Source: Methylomusa anaerophila
Lineage (GTDB): Bacteria; Bacillota; Negativicutes; Sporomusales; Sporomusaceae
DNA length: 64,000 nucleotides
Reading direction: 5' to 3'
Assembly: GCF_003966895.1 (NCBI RefSeq)
Contig: NZ_AP018449.1
Coordinates: 2,993,501-3,057,500 of the forward strand
Shown here: piece by piece, positions 18,164 to 26,563 of the stretch
Numbering within the stretch: position 1 is the stretch's first letter
Layout: each line of letters begins with the position of its first letter
Program-made: the position numbers and the translations under genes
The notes under the pieces: model-generated
The model's database searches: none
Seen by the model: the letters and a program-made list of their open reading frames with translations, nothing else
Told to the model about the DNA's origin: nothing

Positions 18164-18601
18164 ATGATTCAACAAATCAACTCCATCAAAGGACTTGAGA
18201 TGGGCCGGGCATCATTTGCCTATGAAAAAGTAGAAGATGCTGTTGAAAAGCTTACCAAGAATGACGCCAAGAAATATAAATCTTATGTAAAAAAAATTCC
18301 GATGTATATCAAAACCAATGGTCTCGGTCCCACACTTGCATTTATAAGATCGAAGACAGACCCTGATCCAGCCAAGTCTGATACGGTTTATGCAATGATT
18401 TACAATCAGACTACACAATGGTTAAAGCAAGATCCTAAGAGAGTAATTATCGTAAACAATGATTTAGTCAAAACGATCATTAGCCTCAGATCTCCCGAAT
18501 ATCGGGCGGCAACTGTGGAGGTATTGTCATTATTTAACTGGCTCCGCCGCTTTGCGGAAGGCCTTATTGAAGGAGAGGCCGATGATGATATTGCAGGGTA
18601 A
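18164..18601 (+). CDS. cmr5: Type III-B CRISPR protein Cmr5 (small subunit)
   Basis: A 145-residue, mainly alpha-helical protein with many lysines, matching Cmr5 in size and position. It packs along the Cmr4 filament and contacts the crRNA-target duplex. Recognisable stretches are GRASFAYEKVEDAVEKL near residue 14 and KIPMYIKTNGLGPTLAFI near 42-59. ATG 18164 follows AGGAGG by 8 bases. The gene overlaps the start of cmr6 by 20 bases. Confidence 0.92.
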   Translation: MIQQINSIKGLEMGRASFAYEKVEDAVEKLTKNDAKKYKSYVKKIPMYIKTNGLGPTLAFIRSKTDPDPAKSDTVYAMIYNQTTQWLKQDPKRVIIVNNDLVKTIISLRSPEYRAATVEVLSLFNWLRRFAEGLIEGEADDDIAG

Positions 18602-19736
18602 AATAAAATTTTATAATGAGCAAAGGGGATTTGGAAAAATTATTACCCCGAAAGACGAAGAAGTGTTTTTTCATTTTACTGCTTTCCCCAGAGGAACACA
18701 ACATCAAATTGTTGAGGGTCTAGAGGTTGAATATGAAGTAGGAATTGGGCAAAATGGTCGACCCGCAGCTATTAAGGTTTGGCTTATTGGGCAATACCAG
18801 GGTCAAAAGGGCCAACGGACAAACAAACAGTATTTCTCGGATCAAGTTGTACAGAAGGGACATGAACGTGGGGGGGCACTCAAAGGACAAGAAATTGAAA
18901 ACATCGAATATTACTTGCCGGAAGATACGCGTAAATATGTTAATATACAAACCATCGATAATTATGCTTTGCGGTTAAATAAAACGCCTTACTTTAGTGA
19001 TGGCAAATTTTTGTTTTTTCGGGTGAAAAGAAAGGATGCTTCTGGTGTGGAGGTGTTGCCCAAGTTCGATAACATTCCTTTTGAGAATCTGATATTAAGG
19101 CAGAGAAACACTCAGAAAAAGATGGGGCTAGCGGTTAAAGAACTGTCAGTAAAGGGGAACTGGCGCCTGGTCATTGGTTTAGGTAGCGCTTCCGTATATG
19201 AAACAAGCATCACTTTGCATGGGATTTACGGTTTTCCTTATCTTCCGGGGAGTTCATTAAAAGGCACCGTGCGCAGCTACATAATTCAAGAATGCTTTGG
19301 TGGCGAGGAAAAAGGTTCACAGACAGCCGCTTTAAGGGATGAAGGTTTCCGTGCAATATTCGGCGGAATAGCGGATGGTGATTTTAAGGCTATTCAGGGT
19401 GGTATCATTTTTTTCGATGCATTGCCCAAGGAAGCGCCAAAGGTGAAAACAGACATCATGAATCCTCATTTTGGACCATACTATTCTAGTTCTGGTGATA
19501 AACCTCCGACGGATTATTATAACCCAGTGCCTGTTCCATTTTTGGTTGTGGAGAAGACAAGATATCAAATAGCGATAGGTATTACCAAAGAAAAGAATCA
19601 AGTTGTCAAGGATGGTGTTTTTAATGGCCGGTGGCCATTAGATGTTGCCGAAGAATATACCTTAAAAGTTTTAGAGGAATGTGGGATAGGGGCCAAAACA
19701 GCTGTCGGCTATGGTATCATGGAAAAAACAGACTAA
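18582..19736 (+). CDS. cmr6: Cold-shock domain fused to Cmr6
   Basis: A 384-residue protein. Residues 4-70 are a cold-shock domain: GKIKFYNEQRGFGKI (RNP1-like) and EEVFFHFTAF (RNP2-like) with basic and aromatic RNA-contact positions kept. A linker of about 80 residues follows. The C-terminal part is the Cmr6 RAMP: YGFPYLPGSSLKGTVRSYI near residues 215-233 and a glycine-rich end GAKTAVGYGIM. Cmr6 caps the Cmr backbone. The extra OB-fold could grip target or guide RNA or help unwind structure. Start is ATG 18582 (or 18585) behind AGGAGAGG; an upstream TTG would only extend into cmr5. The fusion is inside a single uninterrupted frame. Ordinary Cmr6 proteins have no such domain to my knowledge. 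Confidence 0.93.
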   Translation: MMILQGKIKFYNEQRGFGKIITPKDEEVFFHFTAFPRGTQHQIVEGLEVEYEVGIGQNGRPAAIKVWLIGQYQGQKGQRTNKQYFSDQVVQKGHERGGALKGQEIENIEYYLPEDTRKYVNIQTIDNYALRLNKTPYFSDGKFLFFRVKRKDASGVEVLPKFDNIPFENLILRQRNTQKKMGLAVKELSVKGNWRLVIGLGSASVYETSITLHGIYGFPYLPGSSLKGTVRSYIIQECFGGEEKGSQTAALRDEGFRAIFGGIADGDFKAIQGGIIFFDALPKEAPKVKTDIMNPHFGPYYSSSGDKPPTDYYNPVPVPFLVVEKTRYQIAIGITKEKNQVVKDGVFNGRWPLDVAEEYTLKVLEECGIGAKTAVGYGIMEKTD

Positions 19737-19913
19737 AAAAGAATTCGCTGATTTGAGAGTGCATATTTTTCCACATCTGGGGGTACCGCGTAACGGATTT
19801 TTCCGGACAGCATTTCGGGGCTCACAAAACCCTGATCCCAAATACCAGAAAGAAAGCAACTCCCCGGCTGGCTGTTCTACAAAAATTGCTTAAATCGTAG
19901 GAGGCACTGTTGC

Positions 19914-20723
19914 ATGACCGTCAACGCGAGTGAGTTGACCGCCTTGGTCCTAAGTCTAAAGTCATTAAACACAGCATCACTACCGGCAACCCACGGCGCA
20001 ATGGCGTATGCTGCGGCGTTGGATATGATCGGCCGCTTTGATCCTGCTTTGACAGTGCGTCTTCATGATACCAATGCCCGCAAGCCTTTGACCGTAAGTC
20101 CGCTATTCGGACCGGTGAGGCGTGGACGGGAAGTGCCTTTGACGGCCGGTCAGGCGGTTCGTTGGCGATTGTGCGGTTTAAATGCTGAAATATCCGCCGC
20201 TTTGGTACAGGCTGCCATAGCGGGCAGCGGCGTACGAATCGGTGACGCTGTATTCGAAATTGACGGCGCGACCACAGCGGTAGAGGAAGACGCGGATGCT
20301 GGGAACGATACGTTTAGCGGTCTTTTGCAGGCGACTACGGAGGCGCCGGTTGAGATAACGCTTTCGTTCATTACCCCTACCTGCTTCCGTCAACGCAATT
20401 TTGAACTTCCTTTCCCGTTGCCCCGCTTACTTTGGGGTTCACTGCTTGATGCCTGGAACGCTTTTTCACCGGAGTTAATTGATGAAACACGGTATTCAAT
20501 CGAGGATGCTCTATATATTACCAACTATATCGCCGAAACCTGCCGGGCGGACCTTGGGAACCGCAGCGCGGTGGGCTTTGTCGGCAAATTTTCTTATCGA
20601 GTAGTTAACAATTATTTGCCGCTTAGACTACTTCTCAATCTGCTGGCCCGTTTTGCATTTTATGCCGGCGCAGGCTGGCAGACTACTTGTGGATTGGGTC
20701 AGGTCAGGCCCTATTTTCGCTAA
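19914..20723 (+). CDS. cas6: Cas6 CRISPR RNA endoribonuclease
   Basis: A 269-residue RAMP-fold nuclease that cuts pre-crRNA at the base of the repeat hairpin, leaving the 8-nt ATTGAAAC tag. The C-terminal glycine-rich loop FYAGAGWQTTCGLGQVRPYF (residues 248-267) and GFVGKFSYRV (near 222-231) are typical. ATG 19914 lies 10 bases after AGGAGG, 177 bases beyond cmr6. The gene is visibly richer in GC than the cmr genes, which suggests a separate origin. It must process both repeat types, whose stems differ by one compensated base pair. Confidence 0.9.
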   Translation: MTVNASELTALVLSLKSLNTASLPATHGAMAYAAALDMIGRFDPALTVRLHDTNARKPLTVSPLFGPVRRGREVPLTAGQAVRWRLCGLNAEISAALVQAAIAGSGVRIGDAVFEIDGATTAVEEDADAGNDTFSGLLQATTEAPVEITLSFITPTCFRQRNFELPFPLPRLLWGSLLDAWNAFSPELIDETRYSIEDALYITNYIAETCRADLGNRSAVGFVGKFSYRVVNNYLPLRLLLNLLARFAFYAGAGWQTTCGLGQVRPYFR

Positions 20724-20812
20724 ACATTGTTTGGGATACTGGAGGATAATTAAGGCGGCAAGGGATTACACTTAATATATACCGCTTTATACCGCTAATC
20801 TCCATAACCCGG

Positions 20813-20852
20813 AAACTGCCGGAAGAATAATTCTCTTTCGGGCAGTTTTTTT
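20813..20852. terminator. Terminator between cas6 and the XRE gene
   Basis: AAACTGCC (20813-20820) pairs with GGCAGTTT (20841-20848) and is followed by a T-run. It lies between convergent cas6 and the minus-strand regulator and may act for both. Confidence 0.8.
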
Positions 20853-20867
20853 ATTTTGTGCGGCTCT

Positions 20868-21176
20868 TTAATCCTTACTTAAGGCGTCAAGTAATCGCTG
20901 AGCAAGTTCTCTCTGCTCTGGTGTCAATTTCTTAGCGGTATCCAATAATTGGCGGAGTTCCGGTTCAAGCTCCGGTTTCTCTTCTGCAAAGAATTCGCCG
21001 ATTGTAATTCCTAATGCCGTTAGAATAGCTTCTAATGTTTCAATACTTGGAGAATTGTTACCAGTTTCAATATAACTGACTGAAGATTGGGCAATTCCAG
21101 CAATTTCGGCGACTTCTTTCATCGTCAACTTTTTTTGGATCCGTAAATCGCGTAAGCGGCGACCTATCTTGGGCAT
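20868..21176 (-). CDS. XRE-family transcriptional regulator
   Basis: A 102-residue DNA-binding protein. The helix-turn-helix spans residues 8-62 (LRDLRIQKKLTMKEVAEIAG then SSVSYIETGNNSPSIETLEAI). The C-terminal 40 residues are charged and probably mediate dimerisation. It is divergent from the next XRE gene with a 133-bp shared promoter region containing a TATCACT/AGTGATA palindrome. By position next to cas6 it could regulate the CRISPR locus or itself; this is inference. Confidence 0.88.
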   Translation of the reverse strand: MPKIGRRLRDLRIQKKLTMKEVAEIAGIAQSSVSYIETGNNSPSIETLEAILTALGITIGEFFAEEKPELEPELRQLLDTAKKLTPEQRELAQRLLDALSKD

Positions 21177-21194
21177 GTACTATTCCTCCGATCA

Positions 21195-21220
21195 TATCAC
21201 TATTCTGATTATAAGTGATA
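21195..21220. promoter_or_regulatory. Candidate XRE operator
   Basis: Inverted repeat TATCACT (21195-21201) and AGTGATA (21214-21220) with a 12-bp spacer, close to the start of the minus-strand XRE gene. Size and place suit a dimeric helix-turn-helix protein. Confidence 0.55.
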
Positions 21221-21249
21221 AATAGGGACGTGTCATATCAAAATAATGA

Positions 21250-21278
21250 TTGACAATAGAGATAAATATCAATATACT
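21250..21278 (+). promoter_or_regulatory. SigA-type promoter
   Basis: TTGACA (21250-21255), 17-bp spacer, TATACT (21273-21278), 31 bases before the TTG start of the plus-strand XRE gene. This is the best consensus promoter in the CRISPR island. Confidence 0.8.
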
Positions 21279-21309
21279 GAATATATGATCGGGAAAGGAG
21301 TGCATCCAG

Positions 21310-21552
21310 TTGGACGTAGGTATAAAAATTAAACAAAGGCGCGAGTGTTTAAATTTTTCGCAAGAACAACTATCACAAATATCAGGTGTATCTCAAGCTT
21401 CGATTCATTATATTGAAGCGGGAGAAAATAGTCCTACCGCAAAAACCTTGTTTAAACTCGCCTCCGCCCTTGGTGTAAGTATAACCGAGCTTTTGGGTGA
21501 CCAACCTGCTACGTCGAAAAGCCAGATCTCTGCTGATAAATCACAGGGATGA
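21310..21552 (+). CDS. Small XRE-family regulator
   Basis: An 80-residue helix-turn-helix protein (IKQRRECLNFSQEQLSQISG then ASIHYIEAGENSPTAKTLFKL, residues 6-48), a single-domain repressor type. The start is a TTG behind AAAGGAG. It resembles the divergent neighbour in the recognition region, so the two may share an operator. Its stop overlaps the next gene (ATGA). Confidence 0.85.
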   Translation: MDVGIKIKQRRECLNFSQEQLSQISGVSQASIHYIEAGENSPTAKTLFKLASALGVSITELLGDQPATSKSQISADKSQG

Positions 21553-21752
21553 CAAGCATGAAATTTTTCTGGTATGTCTGCGATGGAGAAGTAGAGGAAT
21601 ATAGCGGGCAGGAAGTCAACTGGAACGATTCAGTTATAGTGTTCGCCAAGTCGCCGGAGGATGCGCTACTGAAGGTTATGAAATATCATTTAGGTATGCT
21701 GAAACGTATCGGCATAGTCTGTGACGGCAAGAATATAGAAATAATTTCCTAA
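21549..21752 (+). CDS. Small hypothetical protein
   Basis: A 67-residue acidic protein (MTSMKFFWYVCDGEVEEYSG ... GKNIEIIS), translationally coupled to the XRE gene by a 4-base overlap. An alternative ATG is at 21558. No motif recognised; no membrane segment. The coupling suggests it acts with the regulator. Confidence 0.65.
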   Translation: MTSMKFFWYVCDGEVEEYSGQEVNWNDSVIVFAKSPEDALLKVMKYHLGMLKRIGIVCDGKNIEIIS

Positions 21753-22033
21753 TCGCTTTTGATCGGATCTGTCAGGTTGTGAATCGCCTCACCATCTAAG
21801 GGATAAAGATCAGCTAATTAAAGTCAAGAGCTAATCATAAATGTTTATAGCAAGCAGACACTGCCAGACCGCGAATATTATTCGGGAAAGCATATGCTAA
21901 TATTCAAGTTTTCGTCCATCTCGTTTGGATTTCACTGGAAAGCAGGAATCTGCATATTTGCGGCGAATAAAAAATTTTGTGGACCGTTTGTCGCAAATTG
22001 TTAGAATACGGCTTAAGAACATTATTTATTTTT

Positions 22034-22249
22034 TTGCCGTCGACCCATAATAGCGTAAAAAAGCCGGGAGGTCGACGACAAACTAAAAATCGCTTTGGAC
22101 TTAGACATTATTTAGGTTTAGCTGTACTTGAATGATTTAGATTTATTCCAATGAACTGGCTAAGATTAATCTGTGGCCATGTTAACTTACCATCGTTCAC
22201 GCCTTATTATTATTGATATTGTGAGGAATTCTTATTGTGTAATAAATGG
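22034..22249 (+). promoter_or_regulatory. CRISPR2 leader
   Basis: 216 bp, the same length as the CRISPR1 leader and colinear with it. The first 48 bp, including the inverted arms TTGCCGTCGACC (22034-22045) and GGTCGACGACAA (22070-22081), differ from the CRISPR1 leader at only one base; one arm position is mismatched here. The last 13 bp before the first repeat are identical. Confidence 0.85.
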
Positions 22250-23077
22250 GTTGTGAAAGCTGCTATGCAGCATTGAAACACAACCGCTATTGGGGTCACG
22301 AGAACGAGGCCCCATGTTGTGAAAGCTGCTATGCAGCATTGAAACGATATATTGATCAGTACGAAAAACTCAAAGGTGAAAGTTGTGAAAGCTGCTATGC
22401 AGCATTGAAACTGGGGACTTCCTGACCGCATCGTTATCCCGGAAGGGTTGTGAAAGCTGCTATGCAGCATTGAAACATAATATACTGCTGCAGCATGGTA
22501 TCCGTAAGAATAAGTTGTGAAAGCTGCTATGCAGCATTGAAACTGAATGATATCCGGGAGTTTAAACATGTTTCAACTACGTTGTGAAAGCTGCTATGCA
22601 GCATTGAAACAAAAAAGTCATAAAACGACATCCATCCTGCATCGCTCCGTTGTGAAAGCTGCTATGCAGCATTGAAACTCTTTCCCCCTCCCTATATCGC
22701 AACCCCTCTCTTAGTTGTGAAAGCTGCTATGCAGCATTGAAACCGGCCTGCATAAAGAAATTGGTGAGGCTATGGTCTGTTGTGAAAGCTGCTATGCAGC
22801 ATTGAAACCGGGAGGCGCATAATATTTGTAAGGCGCAAGTTTTTTGTCGTGAAAGCTGCTATGCAGCATTGAAACTCAATCTGACCCCATATTCCACAAG
22901 GCAGTCGAATCCTGTTGTGAAAGCTGCTATGCAGCATTGAAACCCCGATCGAGAGCGAGCAAGGCGGCATTTCTATGTCGGTTGTGAAAGCTGCTATGCA
23001 GCATTGAAACGCTACAGACTGTTTTTTACTGCACACCCATATTTTTTATTGTGAAAGCTGTTTAGCTCCCTGAGACA
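22250..23077 (+). CRISPR. CRISPR array 2: 12 intact repeats plus one degenerate
   Basis: 30-bp repeats begin GTTGTGAAAG, have the hairpin GCTGC-TAT-GCAGC and end ATTGAAAC. Starts are 22250, 22316, 22382, 22447, 22514, 22581, 22649, 22714, 22779, 22846, 22914 and 22981; spacers are 35-38 bp. Repeat 10 has a T-to-C change at position 3. The thirteenth repeat (about 23048) keeps only TTGTGAAAGCTG before diverging, so the leader end is at 22250. Compared with array 1 the stem changes C to T and G to A together, preserving pairing. Confidence 0.98.
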
Positions 23078-23080
23078 GAG

Positions 23081-23131
23081 CAACAACCCACCAATCCAGG
23101 CTTAGCCTAGTTTAGTTGGGTTGTTGTTTTT
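23081..23131 (+). terminator. Terminator after CRISPR array 2
   Basis: CAACAACCC (23081-23089) pairs with GGGTTGTTG (23118-23126), followed by TTTTTC. Just downstream of the degenerate last repeat, so it likely ends the pre-crRNA transcript. Confidence 0.85.
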
Positions 23132-23396
23132 CTGTAGGGGTGAACAACTGTTTTATAAGTATAAATTTGCATGAAATTAAGCGAGCGGGCTAAACGTCAC
23201 AGACCGAAATTATTAAAGCTTCTGCAAGATATCGATATAATTGCCGGTTGGAAGATTGGTAGTTAGTCATGGCTCATAGAAACAGGAATTTCTTAATGAG
23301 ATATTTGTCTATAAAGAAAGGAACGGGATAAGAATTAGAAATTGATTAAGTCAGTTAGTGAGAAAAGTGAACTCGTTTAACTTCGGGAGGAATAAC

Positions 23397-24119
23397 ATGA
23401 GTTGTCTTAACAATGTAACATGCGAACGACGGACTTATACCGAAAAGCCTCATGGGCACATTCATGCTTTCGCCCAGTTGGTTGTGCCGATCAGCGGCAC
23501 CCTTTCCGTGATGATCGGTGAACAATCCCTTGCTGATTGCTGCCAAAACGTAATTTATATTCCTCCGTCCTCGTACCATTCTTTTCATTCACAAGGACGC
23601 AATCGGTTTTTTGTGTTTGATATTCCTACATTTTTTTTACCCAAAAATAAGACTTTGCTAGCGGATTGTCTTCGTATGGATGGACGTTGGCAGGCGGTCA
23701 GGGCGCTCCTATTTGATGAAGTAGGGGAAAGCACTGCGTCGAATCCGAGACTGTCGGACTTATGCTGCTATATTATGCGCCTTTTAGAGGATAAAGCCAG
23801 GCATTCCGCTTCGCTGGAGTATATGCATTCCAATTATTGCCGGCAGATTACCGTTCAAGAATTAGCCGCTTTGGAGCACTATAACCCATCCTACTATTGC
23901 ACCTGGTTTCTGAAGCATTATGGAGTTTCACCGTTAAACTATATCCGCAATCTCAGACTTGAAAATGCAAAGGATCTGCTGGTTAACACCGATTGCACCC
24001 TTATGCAGATTGCGCAACAAATTGGTTATCAACATCAGTCTACTTTAACCAGGCTGTTTCTGGCGGAGACGGGTATGGCGCCGGCGGAATTCCGGCGGAA
24101 GAACAAAAGTAGCGGCTAA
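23397..24119 (+). CDS. AraC-family transcriptional regulator
   Basis: A 240-residue regulator with an N-terminal cupin-type sensor (HGHIHAFAQLVVPISGTLSV) and a C-terminal double helix-turn-helix: ITVQELAALEHYNPSYYCTW and the classic second half MQIAQQIGYQHQSTLTRLF. ATG 23397 follows GGGAGG by 6 bases and is preferred to the GTG at 23358. The next gene, a DMT permease, is on the same strand 81 bases on and is a likely target. Confidence 0.88.
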   Translation: MSCLNNVTCERRTYTEKPHGHIHAFAQLVVPISGTLSVMIGEQSLADCCQNVIYIPPSSYHSFHSQGRNRFFVFDIPTFFLPKNKTLLADCLRMDGRWQAVRALLFDEVGESTASNPRLSDLCCYIMRLLEDKARHSASLEYMHSNYCRQITVQELAALEHYNPSYYCTWFLKHYGVSPLNYIRNLRLENAKDLLVNTDCTLMQIAQQIGYQHQSTLTRLFLAETGMAPAEFRRKNKSSG

Positions 24120-24200
24120 ATAAGAGCCAAATTATAGTCAAGCCGGTTTTGTGTCCTTCTGCTACAATGGTTATATACATTGTTGGCGGGAGGATATTTT

Positions 24201-25079
24201 ATGGGAACTGATTTGCGAGGACCTCTTTTTCTTTCGGCTGCGGCCGGCATCTGGGGCGGGATGTACGTAGTAAGCAAATATGCTTTGGATACCATTCCGC
24301 CGTTTACCCTCTTATTTATACGGTACTTTCTGGCAGCTGTCACGTTGGTTTGGTGGAGCCGGCTCAGCGGGGTAAACATAATCCCCCGGCAGGATAAAGG
24401 GACACTGTTTCAGATAGGTCTATTCGGATACTTTCTGTCTCTTGCCGCCCAGTTTATCGGCACCAAACTGTCGTCTGCCCACATGGGGGCCGTCATTACT
24501 TCTCTTTCACCGGTTTTTCAGTCCGGTTTTGCGATACTAATATTAGGCGAGAAAATTACAGCCAGACAGATGGTTGCTATCTGCCTGGCATTTGCCGGGG
24601 TGCTGATTGTCACCGGCTTGCCGGGGTTTAGCAACGGCGACGCATTTGATTCCGGTACCTTATTTTTCCTGGTTGCAGCTTGTTTGTGGGGATATTACTC
24701 GGTGTTAACCAAAAAAGTGGCGGATGGCGTTTCACCTCTGCAGATAACTACCTGGGGAATTATTTTGGCTACGTTATTCTCACTGCCATTTGCCTGGTGG
24801 GAATTAACCGCGTGGAATGTCGGGGATTTAGTCGGTCTGCCTATACTGCTCAGCATTTTATATTTGGCTTTTTTTTCTACGACAATAGCTTACTACTGTT
24901 GGAACAAAGGCCTGTTACTCATGAGTCCTCATAAATCCGGCCTGTTCTTCTTTCTTCAGCCGGTTGTGGGCAGCATTTTAGGGTATTTGATATTAGATGA
25001 ATACTTATCGATTTCTTTCTTCTGGGGAAGTCTGCTCATATTATTGGGAGTTTACTTTGTCATGAAAGCAAGTAATTAG
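24201..25079 (+). CDS. EamA/DMT-family transporter
   Basis: A 292-residue inner-membrane protein with about ten hydrophobic segments in two EamA halves. WGGMYVVSKYALDTIPPF near residue 20 is typical, as is the second-half LAFFSTTIAYYCWNKGL. ATG 24201 is 7 bases after GGGAGG; an upstream TTG at 24180 is less likely. Probably exports a small metabolite, substrate unknown. The AraC gene just upstream may control it. Confidence 0.87.
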   Translation: MGTDLRGPLFLSAAAGIWGGMYVVSKYALDTIPPFTLLFIRYFLAAVTLVWWSRLSGVNIIPRQDKGTLFQIGLFGYFLSLAAQFIGTKLSSAHMGAVITSLSPVFQSGFAILILGEKITARQMVAICLAFAGVLIVTGLPGFSNGDAFDSGTLFFLVAACLWGYYSVLTKKVADGVSPLQITTWGIILATLFSLPFAWWELTAWNVGDLVGLPILLSILYLAFFSTTIAYYCWNKGLLLMSPHKSGLFFFLQPVVGSILGYLILDEYLSISFFWGSLLILLGVYFVMKASN

Positions 25080-25254
25080 CCGGGTTTGCGAGTTGTAGCC
25101 ACAATATGGGCGCATTGTAAATTTATGGATTGGATTGATCAGGAATGATTGCTTGTGGTATGATATGGAAAATGACAGTTCGGCGACAGGGGCGGGAAGG
25201 TTATGAAGTAATAATACCATAGGTCCCAAAGATTTGCCGTAAGGATGTGAGCCA

Positions 25255-25971
25255 ATGGACTATATGACTGCAAGTATTGCTCCTGATATCTTCGTAATTG
25301 CGGTTGATGATACTGAGACCTGGGGAATGCAGACATACACCAATTTATATGTGCTGAAGCGTAAAGAACAGCTTGTCTTGATTGATGCCGGCTCCCCAGT
25401 GTATGTGAATTTAGTTAAGTCTGCCCTAAAAGATATTGGGTATAAGCCGGATGACTTTACTCATGTGCTGTTTACTCATGGCCATCATGATCATGTAGGA
25501 TGTGCGGAATTGTTCCGTAAGGCGCAAAAAAGAATCCACCGGGGGGATTTGCCGCTATTAGCTCCGCACCTGGCGGCCGAAGTAATGCCGTATACCGTTT
25601 GGCCTGATGAAAGAGTAGGCATTGATGATCTCGAATGGCTTGACGCGGTTGCTGTAGATTACCACACCCCTGGGTCAACCGCTCTCTACGACCATGGCTC
25701 GCGGGCGCTGTTTGCGGGCGATTTCTTCTGTTTCTTTGGTGATCCTCTGCCCGAGGGCAAATTGATTTCTTATGCCGGCCAATACCGCGAGGCGTGTTAT
25801 AAGTACGTAGCCGACCAAATAGCCGGCGGTTCTGCTCAAATGGACGATTTCCGTTCGGGGCTGGAGCGGTTGATGCATTACCAGCCGGCATTCTTTTGTA
25901 CCGGCCACGGGGTAATTCTTCAGGATGACATCCAGGATTTCGTCCGGGGGCTTTGGCAGAATGCCGTGTAG
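25255..25971 (+). CDS. MBL-fold metallo-hydrolase
   Basis: A 238-residue cytoplasmic hydrolase of the metallo-beta-lactamase fold. The metal-binding motif THGHHDHVG is at residues 75-83, further ligands are in HTPGSTALY (near 140) and AGDFF (near 158), and the last His in FCTGHG (near 218). The family includes thioesterase-like and glyoxalase II-like enzymes; the substrate is not evident. It stands alone. Confidence 0.88.
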   Translation: MDYMTASIAPDIFVIAVDDTETWGMQTYTNLYVLKRKEQLVLIDAGSPVYVNLVKSALKDIGYKPDDFTHVLFTHGHHDHVGCAELFRKAQKRIHRGDLPLLAPHLAAEVMPYTVWPDERVGIDDLEWLDAVAVDYHTPGSTALYDHGSRALFAGDFFCFFGDPLPEGKLISYAGQYREACYKYVADQIAGGSAQMDDFRSGLERLMHYQPAFFCTGHGVILQDDIQDFVRGLWQNAV

Positions 25972-26046
25972 AAATAAATATACTTACAAAGCCAGCGGGA
26001 TTTCTACAGTACAGAATTTAGAAATTCACCAAAAGGAGACAAAAAT

Positions 26047-26391
26047 ATGTTTGCTTTGAATTTTCAATTGCCAAACCATGAGAAACTGTTGATTTCCCGG
26101 CAAAAGAATTGTACTATCCGGTTAGGCGATATCCGGGATGCCTACCCGGAAAACTCTGTGGTATGGATTACGGTAGGCGAGAGATTCCATCAGAAGCATA
26201 AGCTGTACATGGCGGTGATTGATAAGGTTTCGATCAAGAAGTTTTCCGATTTGACTACACATGATCTGGACCATCAGAATCCGGAAATTAAGACGGTAGA
26301 GGAACTGTTGCAGTTTTTTGCAACCACCTATCAAAAATCCGTAAGCCCGGACGACATCGTCACAGTAATTTATTTTTCCGAAATTCTATGA
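26047..26391 (+). CDS. ASCH-domain protein
   Basis: A 114-residue protein with the compact beta-barrel pattern of ASCH/PUA-like domains: CTIRLGDIRDAYPENSVVWITVG near residues 22-44 and DDIVTVIYFSEI at the end. Members bind or process RNA or nucleosides; the role here is unknown. AAAGGAG precedes the start. A C-terminal fragment of a relative lies at 5708-5818. Confidence 0.72.
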   Translation: MFALNFQLPNHEKLLISRQKNCTIRLGDIRDAYPENSVVWITVGERFHQKHKLYMAVIDKVSIKKFSDLTTHDLDHQNPEIKTVEELLQFFATTYQKSVSPDDIVTVIYFSEIL

Positions 26392-26563
26392 TTATCCATT
26401 GTTTTCCTCCTGGCGGCTTTTGCGGCTATATGTCTTTTTCATGAATTATGCTTACTATACCCTACTAAAAAATAGTGTATTGGGGCACTAATATAGTAAG
26501 GGGAAGTTAAGGTCCAGTGTGCATGAAGCAAGCATTTAGCCAATGTCATAAAGGAGGCGTGGG

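Noticed and set aside
19711..19893. 60-codon frame between cmr6 and cas6
   Set aside because: It overlaps the cmr6 end, has no ribosome-binding site and no recognisable pattern.
8160..21985. Shared GCAGGAATC ... GCGGCGAA motif at about 8162 and 21943
   Set aside because: It occurs upstream of both CRISPR regions but at different distances, and similar AGGAAT/GCGAA strings are common in related genomes, so it is not clearly part of the leaders.
22210..23036. Minus-strand reading frames across CRISPR array 2
   Set aside because: Same artefact: repeated FQCCIAAFTT and MLHSSFHN come from the repeats.
23171..23266. 31-codon frame MKLSERAKRHRPKLLKLLQD after CRISPR array 2
   Set aside because: No ribosome-binding site and too short to judge; left unannotated.
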